Positions 33,350 through 42,183 of a DNA stretch of 64,000 nt are shown one piece after another (within the stretch, counting starts at the first letter, position 1; the number at the start of each line of letters is the position of its first letter). The position numbers and the translations under genes are program-made. The DNA is from CAWDLX01 sp963753485. GTDB lineage: Bacteria; Actinomycetota; Actinomycetes; Mycobacteriales; Micromonosporaceae. The notes below the pieces were generated by a model. That model saw only the letters and a program-made list of their open reading frames with translations. It did no database searches and was not told the DNA's origin. The stretch covers positions 262,914 to 326,913 of the forward strand of contig CAVWCL010000007.1 in NCBI GenBank assembly GCA_963753485.1, in the 5' to 3' direction.

Positions 33350-35512
33350 TTAGGCCGGGGCGGGCTCGGGAAAGAGGTTTCGTCGCAGGAACTCGAGCTC
33401 GAGGCGCAGCAGGCGCTGGGCCAGGCCCCCGGCGGCCATGTGGGTGGCTCCGGCCAACGGGATCATGGCGTGTGGGCGGCCGGCGCGCAGCAGCGCGGCG
33501 GACAGGCGCATGGTGTGGGCGCTGACCACGTTGTCGTCGACCATGCCGTGGATCAGCAACAGTTCAGCGACCGGTTCGCCGCGGCGCACCGGCTCCCCGG
33601 CCGCCTCGATGATCGAGTTGTGCACGTACACCTCGCTGGCCTCGGCGGGAAGGCCGAGATAGCGCTCGGTGTACGCGGTGTCGTAGAGGCTCCAGTCGGT
33701 GACCGGAGCGCCGGCGATGCCGCACCGGAAGAGATCCGGGTGGCGCAGCACCGCGAGGCCGGCGAGCCAGCCGCCGAAGGACCAGCCACGTACGCCGACC
33801 CGCGCCAGATCCAGGTCCGGATGCTTGTCCGCCAGCGCGGCCAGCGCGTCCACCTGGTCGGCCAGGATGGTGTCGGCCAGCCGCCGGTGGATCACCTTCT
33901 CGAACGCCGGTGAGACCCCGGGGGTGCCGCGGTTGTCGATCACGACCACCGCGAAGCCGGCGTCGGCCCACCATTGCCGCTCCTGCCAGCGCGACCGGGC
34001 GGCGATCACCTCCTGGTGACCGGGGCCGCCGTAGATGTCGAGCAGCACCGGTAGCCGCCGCCCGGCAACGTGGCCGCGGGGGTAGAGGACCCCGGTCGGC
34101 AGGCGGCGGTCGGTAACCCGTTGCAGCAGCGGGCGCGGCGCGTACGGCGGCGCGGCGGCGTAGGACGTCAGCGAACCGACCTGCGTCCCTCCTGAGTGGA
34201 TAGTCCAGTGAGTACCATCGTGGTCCAGCGAGGCCGCGCCGACGGCCACGGTCAGGCCGCCGGCGTGGCCGACATGCCAGCCGGGCGCAGCGGTCAGCCG
34301 GCTCACCTCGGTGCCCGCAATGGCGTGCGTGTTCACCTGGTAGAGGTGGCGCTCACTGGGCTCGCCCTCGCTCGCCTCGATCAGCAGGTCGGTGCCGACC
34401 AGCCCGCAGACGGCGCGCAGGTAGAGCGACGCCGGGGTCAGCAGGGCGCCGTCGGCGAACAGGCACCGGGCGTCGTAGCCGTCGTGGGCGAGGTCACCGC
34501 CGATGAGCACCCGCCCGTCGGTCAGGTAGGTCGGCGCGCCGGCGACCGGCTCCACCCATCGCGGGTCGGCCAGCTCGGCGTGGACCTGGGTCTCGCCGGT
34601 GCGCGGGTCGACCGCCAGCACCAGGCCGTGCTGCTGCAGCCGGCGCAGCACTGTGATCAGAGGGCCGCCGACATCGGTCCAGGAGACCGAGACCAGGTAC
34701 GGGTAGGTCTCCCGGTCCCAGTGCACGTCGACCCAGCCGCCGTCGAGGTCCAGCAGGTGCAGGGAGACCTCCGCGTTCGGCGTACCCGCGGCCGGGTAGG
34801 CGATCTCGCGGGCCGGGGCCGCCGGCTCAGCCGGATCGTGCAGGTGCCATCGCTGGACCCGGGCCTCGTCCACCCGGGCCGCCAGCACCGACTCACCGTC
34901 GGGGGACCACCAGTACCCGCGGAAGCGGCCGAACTCCTCGGCCGCGATGAAGTCGGCGAGTCCCCAGGTGACCCCCGCGGTCTCGCCCTCGCCGGCCAGC
35001 ACGGCGTCCCGTCCGCTGGTGAGGTCGAGCGCGTGCAGCGTGCCGCCGCTCACGTACGCCACCCGCCGGCCGGTCGGGTCGGGTCGCGGATCGACGACCG
35101 GACCTCCGGTCGGGTACACGGTGGGCGCGGCGGCGTCGGCGATCGGGGCGACCACCAGGGAGCCGCCGAGGGTGAAGGCGGCCAGCCGGACCAGCGGGTC
35201 GGTCGCGTAGGCGCCGATCCCGTTGGCATTCAGGCGCATGCGCTCCCGCAGCGCCTGTTCGGCCGGGGGCAGAGCATCGCCGGTGCCGTTTCCGCCCGGC
35301 CCGGCACTGAGCTGCTCGGCGATGGTGGCAGGGTCGCAGATCAGCCGCTCGGTGCCGGTGGCGACGTCGAAGGACCACAGTCGATCGACGGTGTCCTCGG
35401 GCCCGGCCGAGCGCAGGAAACAGACCCGCTGGCCGTCGATCCCGATGCTCAGCGCGCGCGGTGCTCCGGCGGTGAAACCCCGGGTACGGGCGGCCAGCTC
35501 CGGATAATCCAC
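33350..35512 (-). CDS. S9 family prolyl peptidase (dipeptidyl peptidase IV-like)
   Basis: About 720 residues: an N-terminal beta-propeller (GFTAGAPRALSIGIDGQRVC, later FGRFRGYWWSPDGESVLAAR, a typical DPP IV-like blade) and a C-terminal alpha/beta hydrolase with Ser in GVRGWSFGGWLAG (about residue 575), Asp in LLIHGMVDDNV and His in LAGATHMA. It removes N-terminal dipeptides, often after Pro; no signal peptide is seen, so it is likely cytoplasmic. Start uncertain: GTG 35560 would overlap the divergent mshB start, so GTG 35512 directly before DYPELAARTRGF is preferred. Ends with TAA. Confidence 0.87.
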   Translation of the reverse strand: MDYPELAARTRGFTAGAPRALSIGIDGQRVCFLRSAGPEDTVDRLWSFDVATGTERLICDPATIAEQLSAGPGGNGTGDALPPAEQALRERMRLNANGIGAYATDPLVRLAAFTLGGSLVVAPIADAAAPTVYPTGGPVVDPRPDPTGRRVAYVSGGTLHALDLTSGRDAVLAGEGETAGVTWGLADFIAAEEFGRFRGYWWSPDGESVLAARVDEARVQRWHLHDPAEPAAPAREIAYPAAGTPNAEVSLHLLDLDGGWVDVHWDRETYPYLVSVSWTDVGGPLITVLRRLQQHGLVLAVDPRTGETQVHAELADPRWVEPVAGAPTYLTDGRVLIGGDLAHDGYDARCLFADGALLTPASLYLRAVCGLVGTDLLIEASEGEPSERHLYQVNTHAIAGTEVSRLTAAPGWHVGHAGGLTVAVGAASLDHDGTHWTIHSGGTQVGSLTSYAAAPPYAPRPLLQRVTDRRLPTGVLYPRGHVAGRRLPVLLDIYGGPGHQEVIAARSRWQERQWWADAGFAVVVIDNRGTPGVSPAFEKVIHRRLADTILADQVDALAALADKHPDLDLARVGVRGWSFGGWLAGLAVLRHPDLFRCGIAGAPVTDWSLYDTAYTERYLGLPAEASEVYVHNSIIEAAGEPVRRGEPVAELLLIHGMVDDNVVSAHTMRLSAALLRAGRPHAMIPLAGATHMAAGGLAQRLLRLELEFLRRNLFPEPAPA

Positions 35513-35552
35513 CAGGAGATCGTCCCACGGCGCCCCGCGTAGAGTGGGCCAG

Positions 35553-36449
35553 GTGAGCACCCCAGCCGGGCCGGCCCAGCGCCGGATGCTGTTCGTGCAC
35601 GCCCATCCGGACGACGAGACGATCTCGACCGGGGCGACCATGGCTCGCTACGCCGCCGAGGGCGCGCAGGTCACGCTCGTCACCTGCACGCTCGGCGAGG
35701 AGGGCGAGATCCACCTGCCCGAGCTCGCCGGACTCGCCGCCACCGAGGCCGATCAGCTCGGCGGCTACCGGTTGATCGAGCTTGCTCGGGCCTGTGCCGC
35801 GTTGGGGGTGACCGATCACCGGTTCCTCGGCGGCGCCGGGCGGTTCCGGGATTCGGGGATGATGGGGCTGCCGACCAACGATCACCAGCGGGCGTTCTGG
35901 CAAGCCGACCTCGACGCCGCCGCCGGACTGCTGCTGGACGTGATGCGCGAGACCCGCCCGCAGGTGGTGGTGACCTACGACGAGAACGGCGGATACGGCC
36001 ACCCGGACCACATCCAGGCCCACCGGGTGAGCATGCGCGCGGTCGAACTGGCGGCGGCGGAGGGAATCGGGCCGGCGAAGGTCTACTGCCCGGCCATCCC
36101 GCTCAGCGTGCTGGCCCGCGGCATGCAGGAGTTCGCCGGCAGCGCCAACAACCCGTTCGGCGATGCCCAGCGGGCCGAGGACCTGCCCTTCGGGGTGCCC
36201 GATGAGAAGATCGCCGCGCGCATCGACGCCCGCACGTACAAGGCGGCGAAGATGGCCGCGGTGCGGGCGCATGCGACCCAGATCCCGCCCACCTCCTGGC
36301 TGTTCACCCTGGCCTCGAGCTTCGGCGGCGACGCCCTCGGGGTGGAGCACTACACGCTGGCCGCGGGCGAGCAGAGCCCAGCCGGTGCCGGCGCCTGGGA
36401 GGACGACCTCTTCGCCGGGGTCGTGGCCGAGCTGTCCGCGCACCGGTGA
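35553..36449 (+). CDS. mshB: N-acetyl-1-D-myo-inositol-2-amino-2-deoxy-D-glucopyranoside deacetylase
   Basis: Second step of mycothiol synthesis: removes acetate from GlcNAc-Ins. 298 residues of the LmbE/PIG-L family. Metal ligands are in FVHAHPDDETIS (His and Asp, about residues 16-19) and in ENGGYGHPDHIQAHR near residue 150, and the chain follows MshB closely through GRFRDSGMMGLPTNDH. GTG 35553 is chosen (GTG 35544 is possible). Its stop overlaps the next gene's start as GTGA. Its presence marks the organism as a mycothiol-making actinobacterium. Confidence 0.94.
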   Translation: MSTPAGPAQRRMLFVHAHPDDETISTGATMARYAAEGAQVTLVTCTLGEEGEIHLPELAGLAATEADQLGGYRLIELARACAALGVTDHRFLGGAGRFRDSGMMGLPTNDHQRAFWQADLDAAAGLLLDVMRETRPQVVVTYDENGGYGHPDHIQAHRVSMRAVELAAAEGIGPAKVYCPAIPLSVLARGMQEFAGSANNPFGDAQRAEDLPFGVPDEKIAARIDARTYKAAKMAAVRAHATQIPPTSWLFTLASSFGGDALGVEHYTLAAGEQSPAGAGAWEDDLFAGVVAELSAHR

Positions 36450-36883
36450 CCTCGCCCCGCTCGGCGCTGCCGTTGGCGGAGTCCGGCCTACGGATCGCCG
36501 GCACCGCGGTCGCCGTCGTCGCGTCGGCGCTGGTCGCCGTGTACGGCGCCTTCCTCACCCCATACCGGGTCGGGGCCACGCTCGTCCCGATCTCATTGGT
36601 GATCGGGATCGCCGGGAACGTGGCGGTGATCTGGTTCGGCTACACGGTGACCCGCAGCCGCGCGCTGGCCCTCGCGCCCGCCGCGGTGTGGGTGATCCTG
36701 TCGTTCGTGGCTTCCAGTCGCACCCGCGAGGGCGACCTGGTCCTGATCAGCACCGACTGGGTGGCCACGGCGTACCTGCTCACTGGCGCCGCGACGATCG
36801 GGGTGTGCGCATACCGCCTGACCACCCCGCGACGGTCGAACTCACCGGAAGTTGCCAGGCGCCGCAGTCGCATCGAGGGGTGA
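36446..36883 (+). CDS. Small four-helix membrane protein (DUF6113-like)
   Basis: 145 residues with about four transmembrane helices (IAGTAVAVVASALVAVYGAF, LVPISLVIGIAGNVAVIWFG, ALAPAAVWVILSFVAS, TAYLLTGAATIGVCAY). The location directly after mshB with a 4-nt GTGA overlap matches a small membrane protein usually found there in actinobacteria; I assign DUF6113 from memory of this context. Function unknown; coupling suggests it is made together with MshB. Confidence 0.72.
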   Translation: MTSPRSALPLAESGLRIAGTAVAVVASALVAVYGAFLTPYRVGATLVPISLVIGIAGNVAVIWFGYTVTRSRALALAPAAVWVILSFVASSRTREGDLVLISTDWVATAYLLTGAATIGVCAYRLTTPRRSNSPEVARRRSRIEG

Positions 36884-36935
36884 CGACCCGCTCAGCGGTG
36901 TTCTACCATCGCCAACCAGTGAACGGAGGTGACAC

Positions 36936-37400
36936 GTGCTTCGACGCTGGCTGCCGGTGGGACTGGTGGCGCTGGGGATCTTCCTGGTGAATGTGATCGC
37001 CCGGTTCGCGACGTGGAAGGGGCACATCGTCGAGGAGTCCGAACAGATGACGATCGGCTTCATCGGCGTCGGCCTGGTCGCCGTGCTCCTCATCGGGGTC
37101 GCCGCGTGGTGGGCGGTGCGGTATCCGTTCATCCGTCTCGTCGGCGATGTCGGTGCCGCCGTCGTCGCCGGTGCCCTGCTCGCGGTGCTCGTCGGACCGT
37201 TCTTCGGCGGTTCCAAGCCCTTCGTCGAGGGGCTCGGCTTCTTCATCGGCCAGCTGCTGCTCTTCCTCGCCATCGCGGCGGTCGGGGTGGTGCTCGGCTT
37301 CCTCGCCATGGTCGCCGTCGGCAAGGACTGGAAGAGCCGGGGCCTGCGCCGCTTCGAGCAGACCTACAAGCGCCGGCCGAACCGCACGGTGCGCGGCTGA
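36936..37400 (+). CDS. Hypothetical membrane protein
   Basis: 154 residues with four hydrophobic stretches (WLPVGLVALGIFLVNVIA, MTIGFIGVGLVAVLLIGVAA, GDVGAAVVAGALLAVLVG, LLFLAIAAVGVVLGFLAMV) and a basic C-terminal tail (KRRPNRTVRG). GTG 36936 has a strong GGAGGTG upstream. It follows the DUF6113-like gene on the same strand by 52 bp. No family recognised. A repeat array follows its stop. Confidence 0.72.
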   Translation: MLRRWLPVGLVALGIFLVNVIARFATWKGHIVEESEQMTIGFIGVGLVAVLLIGVAAWWAVRYPFIRLVGDVGAAVVAGALLAVLVGPFFGGSKPFVEGLGFFIGQLLLFLAIAAVGVVLGFLAMVAVGKDWKSRGLRRFEQTYKRRPNRTVRG

Positions 37401-37409
37401 GCAACGCCG

Positions 37410-37472
37410 CAGCGCACCGTGCGCTGGTGAGCCACGCCACAGCGCACCGTGCGCTGGTGAGCCACCCTGGGT
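37410..37472. repeat. Tandem repeat with internal palindromes after the 36936-37400 gene
   Basis: Two ~30-bp copies built on CAGCGCACCGTGCGCTGGTG, followed by degraded GTGAGCCAC copies. The core GCGCAC-C-GTGCGC is a perfect inverted repeat and also resembles the gene's own 3' end (CGCACGGTGCGC), suggesting the array grew from it. Confidence 0.8.
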
Positions 37473-37601
37473 TGCGTGTTCGGTGAGCCACACCGGGTGG
37501 GGCCCTTGTGTGCGCGCCGGCCAGGGGATATTAGGCTTGAGCCTCGCCAGGACCGATCGTGACCCTGGGGTACCGGAGAGGTCATTCGGAGAGGACAACC
37601 G

Positions 37602-37928
37602 GTGACATACATCATCGCCGAGCCGTGCGTCGATCTGCTCGACAAGGCGTGCATCGAGGAATGCCCGGTCGACTGCATCTACGAGGGCAACCGGATGCTG
37701 TACATCCACCCCGACGAGTGCGTGGACTGCGGGGCGTGCGAGCCGGTGTGCCCGGTGGAGGCGATCTTCTACGAGGACGATGTACCAGAGCAGTGGCGTG
37801 ACTACACCAACGCGAACTACGAGTTCTTCGAGGACCTGGGCTCGCCGGGAGGCGCTTCCAAGACTGGCAAGATCAATAAGGATGCCACCTTCGTGGCCGC
37901 GCAGCCGCCGCGGGAGACGGAACACTGA
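37602..37928 (+). CDS. fdxA: Seven-iron ferredoxin
   Basis: 108 residues of the FdxA type: the [3Fe-4S] ligands lie in the N-terminal part (EPCVDLLDKACIEECPVDC) and the [4Fe-4S] ligands in DECVDCGACEPVCPVEAI. A C-terminal tail wraps the fold (WRDYTNANYEFFEDLG). Soluble one-electron carrier. GTG 37602 has GGAGAGGAC upstream; TATTAGGCT near 37528 could be its -10 region. Its stop overlaps the likely start of dapC, as expected from the frequent fdxA-dapC pairing in actinobacteria. Confidence 0.95.
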   Translation: MTYIIAEPCVDLLDKACIEECPVDCIYEGNRMLYIHPDECVDCGACEPVCPVEAIFYEDDVPEQWRDYTNANYEFFEDLGSPGGASKTGKINKDATFVAAQPPRETEH

Positions 37929-39046
37929 CCTCCCCGCAGGTCTCGACGCCTCCCCGGCCGCGCCGCTTCGCGGAGCTGCCCGACTTCCCGTGGGACGTGC
38001 TGGCCCCGGCGAAGCAGCGGGCGCAGAGCCACCCTGACGGCATCGTCGACCTTTCCATGGGCACCCCGGTCGACCCGGTGCCCGCGGTTGTCCGGCAGGC
38101 GCTGGACGCGGCCTCCAACGCCCCCGGCTATCCGCTCACGGCCGGCTCGGCGGCGCTGCGGGCGGGCCTGGTGCAGTACCTGGCCCGGCGGTGCGGGGTG
38201 GCGGTAGGTCCGGACGCGGTGCTGCCGACCATCGGTTCCAAGGAGCTGGTCGCCTGGTTGCCCAGCCTGCTCGGCCTGGGCCCGGGCGACACCGTGGTGA
38301 TTCCGTCGGTGTGCTATCCGACGTACGAGGTGGGGGCACGGCTGGCCGGCGCCCGGGTCGTCCGGTCGGACTCGCTGCTCGCGCTCGGCCCGCAGCCGCG
38401 GGTCGGACTGGTCTGGGTCAACTCTCCCGGCAACCCGGACGGCCGGGTGCTGCCGGCGGCGCACCTGCGCAAGACCATCGACTGGGCGCGCGAGCGCGGC
38501 GCGGTGGTGGCCAGCGACGAGTGCTATCTCGAGCTCGGCTGGGAGGAGCAGCCGGTGTCCGCCCTCGCCGTCTGCGACGGCGATCTCGACGGCGTGCTCG
38601 CGGTGCACTCGCTCTCCAAGCGGTCCAACCTGGCCGGCTACCGGGCCGGGTTCGTCGCCGGCGACCCGGCACTGGTCGCAGAGCTGTTCCGGGTGCGCAA
38701 GCATGCCGGCATGATCGTGCCGGAGCCGGTGCAGGCGGCCATGGTGGCCGCGCTCGCCGACGACGCCCACGTCGCCGTCCAGCGGGCCCGCTACCAGGCC
38801 CGCCGGGCGTCGCTTCAGGCGGCGCTGACCGGCGCCGGCTTCCGCATCGACCAGTCCGGGGCCGGCCTGTACCTGTGGGCCACCCGCGGGGAGGAGTGCT
38901 GGTCCACGGTGGACTGGCTGGCCGAGCGCGGCATCCTGGTCTCGCCGGGAGTCTTCTACGGGCCCGCTGGCGAGCGGCACGTCCGGGTCGCGCTGACCGC
39001 GGCCGACGACCGGGTCGCGGCGGCGGTGGCCCGGCTGGACCCGTGA
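37925..39046 (+). CDS. dapC: Succinyldiaminopimelate aminotransferase (probable CTG start)
   Basis: PLP enzyme of lysine/DAP synthesis that forms N-succinyl-LL-diaminopimelate. The PLP lysine is in HSLSKRSNLAGYRAGF (about residue 230); other family marks are DLSMGTPVDPVPAVV and WVNSPGNPDGRVL. The conserved N terminus FAELPDFPWDVLAPAKQRA lies upstream of the first GTG (37997), and the frame has no ATG, GTG or TTG between the in-frame stop at 37877 and there. CTG at 37925 overlaps the fdxA TGA (CTGA) and has GGGAG about 10 bases upstream, so it is the likely start, giving 373 residues. With dapD and dapE in this window it forms most of the succinylase branch. Confidence 0.9.
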   Translation: MTSPQVSTPPRPRRFAELPDFPWDVLAPAKQRAQSHPDGIVDLSMGTPVDPVPAVVRQALDAASNAPGYPLTAGSAALRAGLVQYLARRCGVAVGPDAVLPTIGSKELVAWLPSLLGLGPGDTVVIPSVCYPTYEVGARLAGARVVRSDSLLALGPQPRVGLVWVNSPGNPDGRVLPAAHLRKTIDWARERGAVVASDECYLELGWEEQPVSALAVCDGDLDGVLAVHSLSKRSNLAGYRAGFVAGDPALVAELFRVRKHAGMIVPEPVQAAMVAALADDAHVAVQRARYQARRASLQAALTGAGFRIDQSGAGLYLWATRGEECWSTVDWLAERGILVSPGVFYGPAGERHVRVALTAADDRVAAAVARLDP

Positions 39047-39154
39047 CTGGACAGGGACATAACAGCGGTGACCCCTTCCGTGCCATGGTCAGCCGGCGTC
39101 GCCCACTCGCGACCCACCGACACGCGGGCGTCACCGACAACCGGACGGGCGGGT

Positions 39155-40822
39155 ATGGCAGTCCCGACGCAGCGGCTCCCCGCCGGGACCGGGCCGGCGC
39201 GGCGGCCCGGGCTGCGCCGGCTCACCGTTGCGGCCGCGGTGTTGGCGTGCCTGGCCGGGCTCTTCGCCGGCTACCTGGCCATGTCCCGCACCCAGCCCAC
39301 CAACGCCGACGGTGCCAGCCAGGCCCTGCAAGCCTGGGACCTGCTGCACGGCAACGTCGCCCTGGCCGGCTGGACCGCGTCGGACGTGCCCTTCTACACC
39401 AACGAGGTGCCGCTGCTGGCGGTCATCGAGGCGGTCCACGGCCTCGACGGCGACGTGGTGCACATCGGCGCGGCCGTGCTCTACACCCTGCTGGTGTTCG
39501 GGGTGGCCGTCCTGGCCCGTGGGCGGGCGGGCGGCCGCGAGGCGGTGGCCCGGGTGGCGGTGGCGGTGGCCCCGCTGCTGGTCCCGATGGCGGGCATCGG
39601 AGTCTCGGTGCTCCTGCTCTCGCCCGACCACACCGGCACGGGGGTGCCGCTGCTGGCCACGCTGATCCTCATCGACCGGGCCGTGACCGCTCCCGGCGGG
39701 CAGCCGCGGGCCGGGCCGCGATGGCTGCCGTACGCGGTCGGGTCCGTGCTCACCGTCGCTGCGATCTCGGATCCGCTGGCCGCGTACGTCGGCGCCCTGC
39801 CGGTCCTGGTCGTCTGTGGGACCCGGTTGTGGCGGGCCGGCCGGCGCCGCCCGGCGCAGTGGCGCGGCCCGGACGCGCAGCTCGCGGTGGCCGCGGTCGC
39901 GTCGGTGGTGGCGTCCCGCGGGTTCCTGTTCTGCCTGCAGGCGCTCGGCGGTCTACGGGTACACGAGGCGGGGGCCGGGCTGGCCGCGCCGGCTCGGCTG
40001 CTGCACAACCTGTGGGTTGCGGTGGTCGGGCTCTCGGCGGACTTCGGTGCCTACCCCCCCGACCGCCACGGCGCGCTGGACGGCGTGGTCGGCGTGATCC
40101 GGTTGGCCGGGCTCGTGGCCACGCTGGCGGTGGTGGCCCTGGTCCTGCTCCGGTGGCTGCGGGGCCGGTCACCGGCGGGCGGCGGTCTGGTCGACGAGCT
40201 GCTGGCGGTCGGCGTCCTGATCAACCTTGGCGCGTTCCTGGCCTCGACCATCCCGTACGACGTGACCAGTGCCCGCCAGGTCACGCCGGTACTGTTCCTG
40301 GGCGGGGCGCTGCTCGGGCGCGTGCTGGGCGTCCGGGTGGCCCGAGCCCGGTGGCTGCCGGCCGCGGTCGCCGCGATCGTGCTCGTCGCCGCCGGTGAGT
40401 TCGCGGTACGGGGAACGAGGCCGGCCGTACCGGACGACGGCCACCGGGTGGCCCGATTCCTCGAGGAGCACCGGCTGACCTACGGGCTCGGGGGGTTCTG
40501 GACCGCCAACAACATCACCCTGCAGACCGGGAGGCGGGTTCAGGTGGTGCCGGTCGCCGGGGCCGACCGGGTCTACGGCTACCAATGGCTGTCCCGGCGC
40601 GACTGGTACGACCCGGCGCGCCACGATGCTCGGTTCGTGCTGCTGCAGGTCGGCTCGCCGGAGTACGGCGCGGAGGCGGCCAGCCTGGCCCAGTTCGGCC
40701 CGCCGGTGGCGCGCTACCAGGTCGACCGGGTCGCGGTGCTCGTCTACGACCACAATCTGCTCGCGGGGCTGCCGGCGCTGTGCTGGCCCGGGACGGCGCC
40801 AAGCATGGCCGAATGCCCGTGA
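39155..40822 (+). CDS. Multi-pass membrane protein, glycosyltransferase-like (GT-C fold suspected)
   Basis: 555 residues from ATG 39155. About ten transmembrane helices (LTVAAAVLACLAGLFAGYLA, HIGAAVLYTLLVFGVAVLA, AVARVAVAVAPLLVPMAGIG and others) alternate with a first outer loop that holds acidic residues, and an extracytoplasmic C-terminal domain of ~130 residues follows (GFWTANNITLQTGRRV, YGYQWLSRRDWYDP). This layout fits GT-C glycosyltransferases or related cell-envelope enzymes, but the motif is not decisive. GTG 39068 is an alternative start. It sits alone after dapC. No family assigned. Confidence 0.65.
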   Translation: MAVPTQRLPAGTGPARRPGLRRLTVAAAVLACLAGLFAGYLAMSRTQPTNADGASQALQAWDLLHGNVALAGWTASDVPFYTNEVPLLAVIEAVHGLDGDVVHIGAAVLYTLLVFGVAVLARGRAGGREAVARVAVAVAPLLVPMAGIGVSVLLLSPDHTGTGVPLLATLILIDRAVTAPGGQPRAGPRWLPYAVGSVLTVAAISDPLAAYVGALPVLVVCGTRLWRAGRRRPAQWRGPDAQLAVAAVASVVASRGFLFCLQALGGLRVHEAGAGLAAPARLLHNLWVAVVGLSADFGAYPPDRHGALDGVVGVIRLAGLVATLAVVALVLLRWLRGRSPAGGGLVDELLAVGVLINLGAFLASTIPYDVTSARQVTPVLFLGGALLGRVLGVRVARARWLPAAVAAIVLVAAGEFAVRGTRPAVPDDGHRVARFLEEHRLTYGLGGFWTANNITLQTGRRVQVVPVAGADRVYGYQWLSRRDWYDPARHDARFVLLQVGSPEYGAEAASLAQFGPPVARYQVDRVAVLVYDHNLLAGLPALCWPGTAPSMAECP

Positions 40823-40831
40823 CGGACATCG

Positions 40832-40870
40832 GTGCCGTGGACGTTCGGGGCCGTGGACGTTCGGTGCCGT
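40832..40870. repeat. Short direct repeat after the membrane protein gene
   Basis: GCCGTGGACGTTCGG occurs twice and a third partial copy follows, in units of 16-17 bp, starting about 10 bp after the stop codon at 40820-40822. Confidence 0.8.
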
Positions 40871-40913
40871 GGCGGGCGGGTGTGCCGGCCCGCCACGGCG
40901 AAACGGGCGGCGC

Positions 40914-41123
40914 TCAGCCCACGGCCGGGGCGAATTCGCCCGCGCTCACACCGGCGACGAAGGCGGCCCACTCCTGCTGATTGAAGACCAACGCTGGCCC
41001 CGCAGGGTCCTTGGAGTCGCGGACCGCAACGAGCCCGTCCACGAAGGCGACCTCAACGCATTGGCCGTTGTTGGCCGATTTGCTGCTCTTGAACCAGTTA
41101 GCTGCGGTCAGGTCCGGGTTCAA
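40914..41123 (-). CDS. DUF397 protein
   Basis: 69 residues matching DUF397 throughout: WFKSSKSANNGQCVEVAF, then VAVRDSKDPAGPALVF and NQQEWAAFVAGV. DUF397 proteins partner XRE regulators with DUF5753 (as in the Streptomyces WhiJ/BldB neighbourhoods) and may antagonise them. Start is TTG 41123, which overlaps the XRE stop as TTGA, so the two are coupled; no ATG or GTG fits better. Confidence 0.9.
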   Translation of the reverse strand: MNPDLTAANWFKSSKSANNGQCVEVAFVDGLVAVRDSKDPAGPALVFNQQEWAAFVAGVSAGEFAPAVG

Positions 41124-41992
41124 TGGTTGCTCCCATCGAGTTCTGCGAAGTGACGAGCGGCACTCGAGATCATCGCCAGGGAGTCCGGGCGGTTGAGCGC
41201 GACTGCCGTCATGTGACGGAAGGTCACATTACACCCGTGCAGTTCCTCAGACCGTTCCATATAGAGATTGCCGGCGTTGCTTTCTACGTAAGCGACTGGC
41301 GAGTGCATTCGTTCGTCGAACTCGAAAATCGTCAGACCTCCACGCACACCGGGATAGCTACCGTGCGTGAACGGCACGACCTGAAGCGTGATCCTTTTCG
41401 CGAGCACCTCCAGTTTCCGCAGTTGTGCCGCCATCACGGCCGGGCCGCCGACTTCCCGACGGATCGCCGCCTCGTCGAGGATGACCCAGGTCGCCGGCGG
41501 GTCGGAGTCGAGGACCCGCTGCTGGCGCTCGATGCGTAGTTTGACCTGTTTCTCGATCTGCTCCTGAGTCAGCCCGGGATCGCAGGTCTCGGCGATGGCC
41601 CGGGCGTACTCCTCGGTCTGCAGCAGGCCGGTGACCATGAGTGGCTCGAAGATGTGGATCGAAATGGCCGCGCTCTCCAGACCCAGGAAGATCGCGAACG
41701 GCGTTGGTACCTGGCCGAACGTGGACCACCAGCCCCGTTGCTTGCCCAGGCCCTGCAGCTGGAGCAGCTCGTCGCGCACCGGCGTGTCGGTCACGCCGTA
41801 GAAGTCGAGCATCATGATGAGCTCAGCCCGCACGATGCCAACGCCGCCGGCCTCGATCTTTTGGATCTTGCTCAGCGAGCAGCCCAGGTGTCTGGCGACT
41901 TCTGCCTGCGTGACGCCCGCGTGCTCGCGCATGTGAATGAGCTGCTCGCCAAGCTGCCAGCGGGGGATCGTCGGTCCGATCGGCTTGGTCAC
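41120..41992 (-). CDS. XRE helix-turn-helix regulator with DUF5753
   Basis: 290 residues. An N-terminal Cro/C1-type helix-turn-helix (AGVTQAEVARHLGCSLSKIQ, about residues 25-44) is followed by the DUF5753 region (FEPLMVTGLLQTEEYARAI, ILDEAAIRREVGG, LQVVPFTHGSYPGVRGG). Abundant in actinomycetes as developmental regulators working with a DUF397 partner, here the coupled downstream gene. GTG 41992 has AAGGAGAG upstream. A 19-bp palindrome 92 bp upstream, shared with a divergent pair of small genes, is a likely operator. Confidence 0.92.
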   Translation of the reverse strand: MTKPIGPTIPRWQLGEQLIHMREHAGVTQAEVARHLGCSLSKIQKIEAGGVGIVRAELIMMLDFYGVTDTPVRDELLQLQGLGKQRGWWSTFGQVPTPFAIFLGLESAAISIHIFEPLMVTGLLQTEEYARAIAETCDPGLTQEQIEKQVKLRIERQQRVLDSDPPATWVILDEAAIRREVGGPAVMAAQLRKLEVLAKRITLQVVPFTHGSYPGVRGGLTIFEFDERMHSPVAYVESNAGNLYMERSEELHGCNVTFRHMTAVALNRPDSLAMISSAARHFAELDGSNH

Positions 41993-42084
41993 CGCTCTCC
42001 TTCGTCCGGCGTTCAGTGTTCATGCTGGTTATGGCCTTGGCAAGCCACACAGTCACGTTAGGATCACCTTGCGTCGTCCGCAGA

Positions 42085-42103
42085 AATCTTACGCCGTAAG
42101 ATT
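42085..42103. promoter_or_regulatory. 19-bp palindrome in the divergent intergenic region (putative XRE operator)
   Basis: AATCTTACG-C-CGTAAGATT: perfect 9-bp arms around one base. It lies between the XRE gene and the divergent small Cys-rich genes in a locally less GC-rich stretch, as an operator controlling both directions would. Confidence 0.72.
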
Positions 42104-42183
42104 GACGGCACCAGCCCGGACTGCGACGCTGGACGAAAGGTGAATGTGTGGATCGCCGCTCACCCGGGACAGGAGGTCCGACC

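Noticed and set aside
37401..37500. A fourth bridging minicistron after the 36936-37400 gene
   Set aside because: No frame beginning at the stop overlap runs across the array to the fdxA start, which is 200 bp away.
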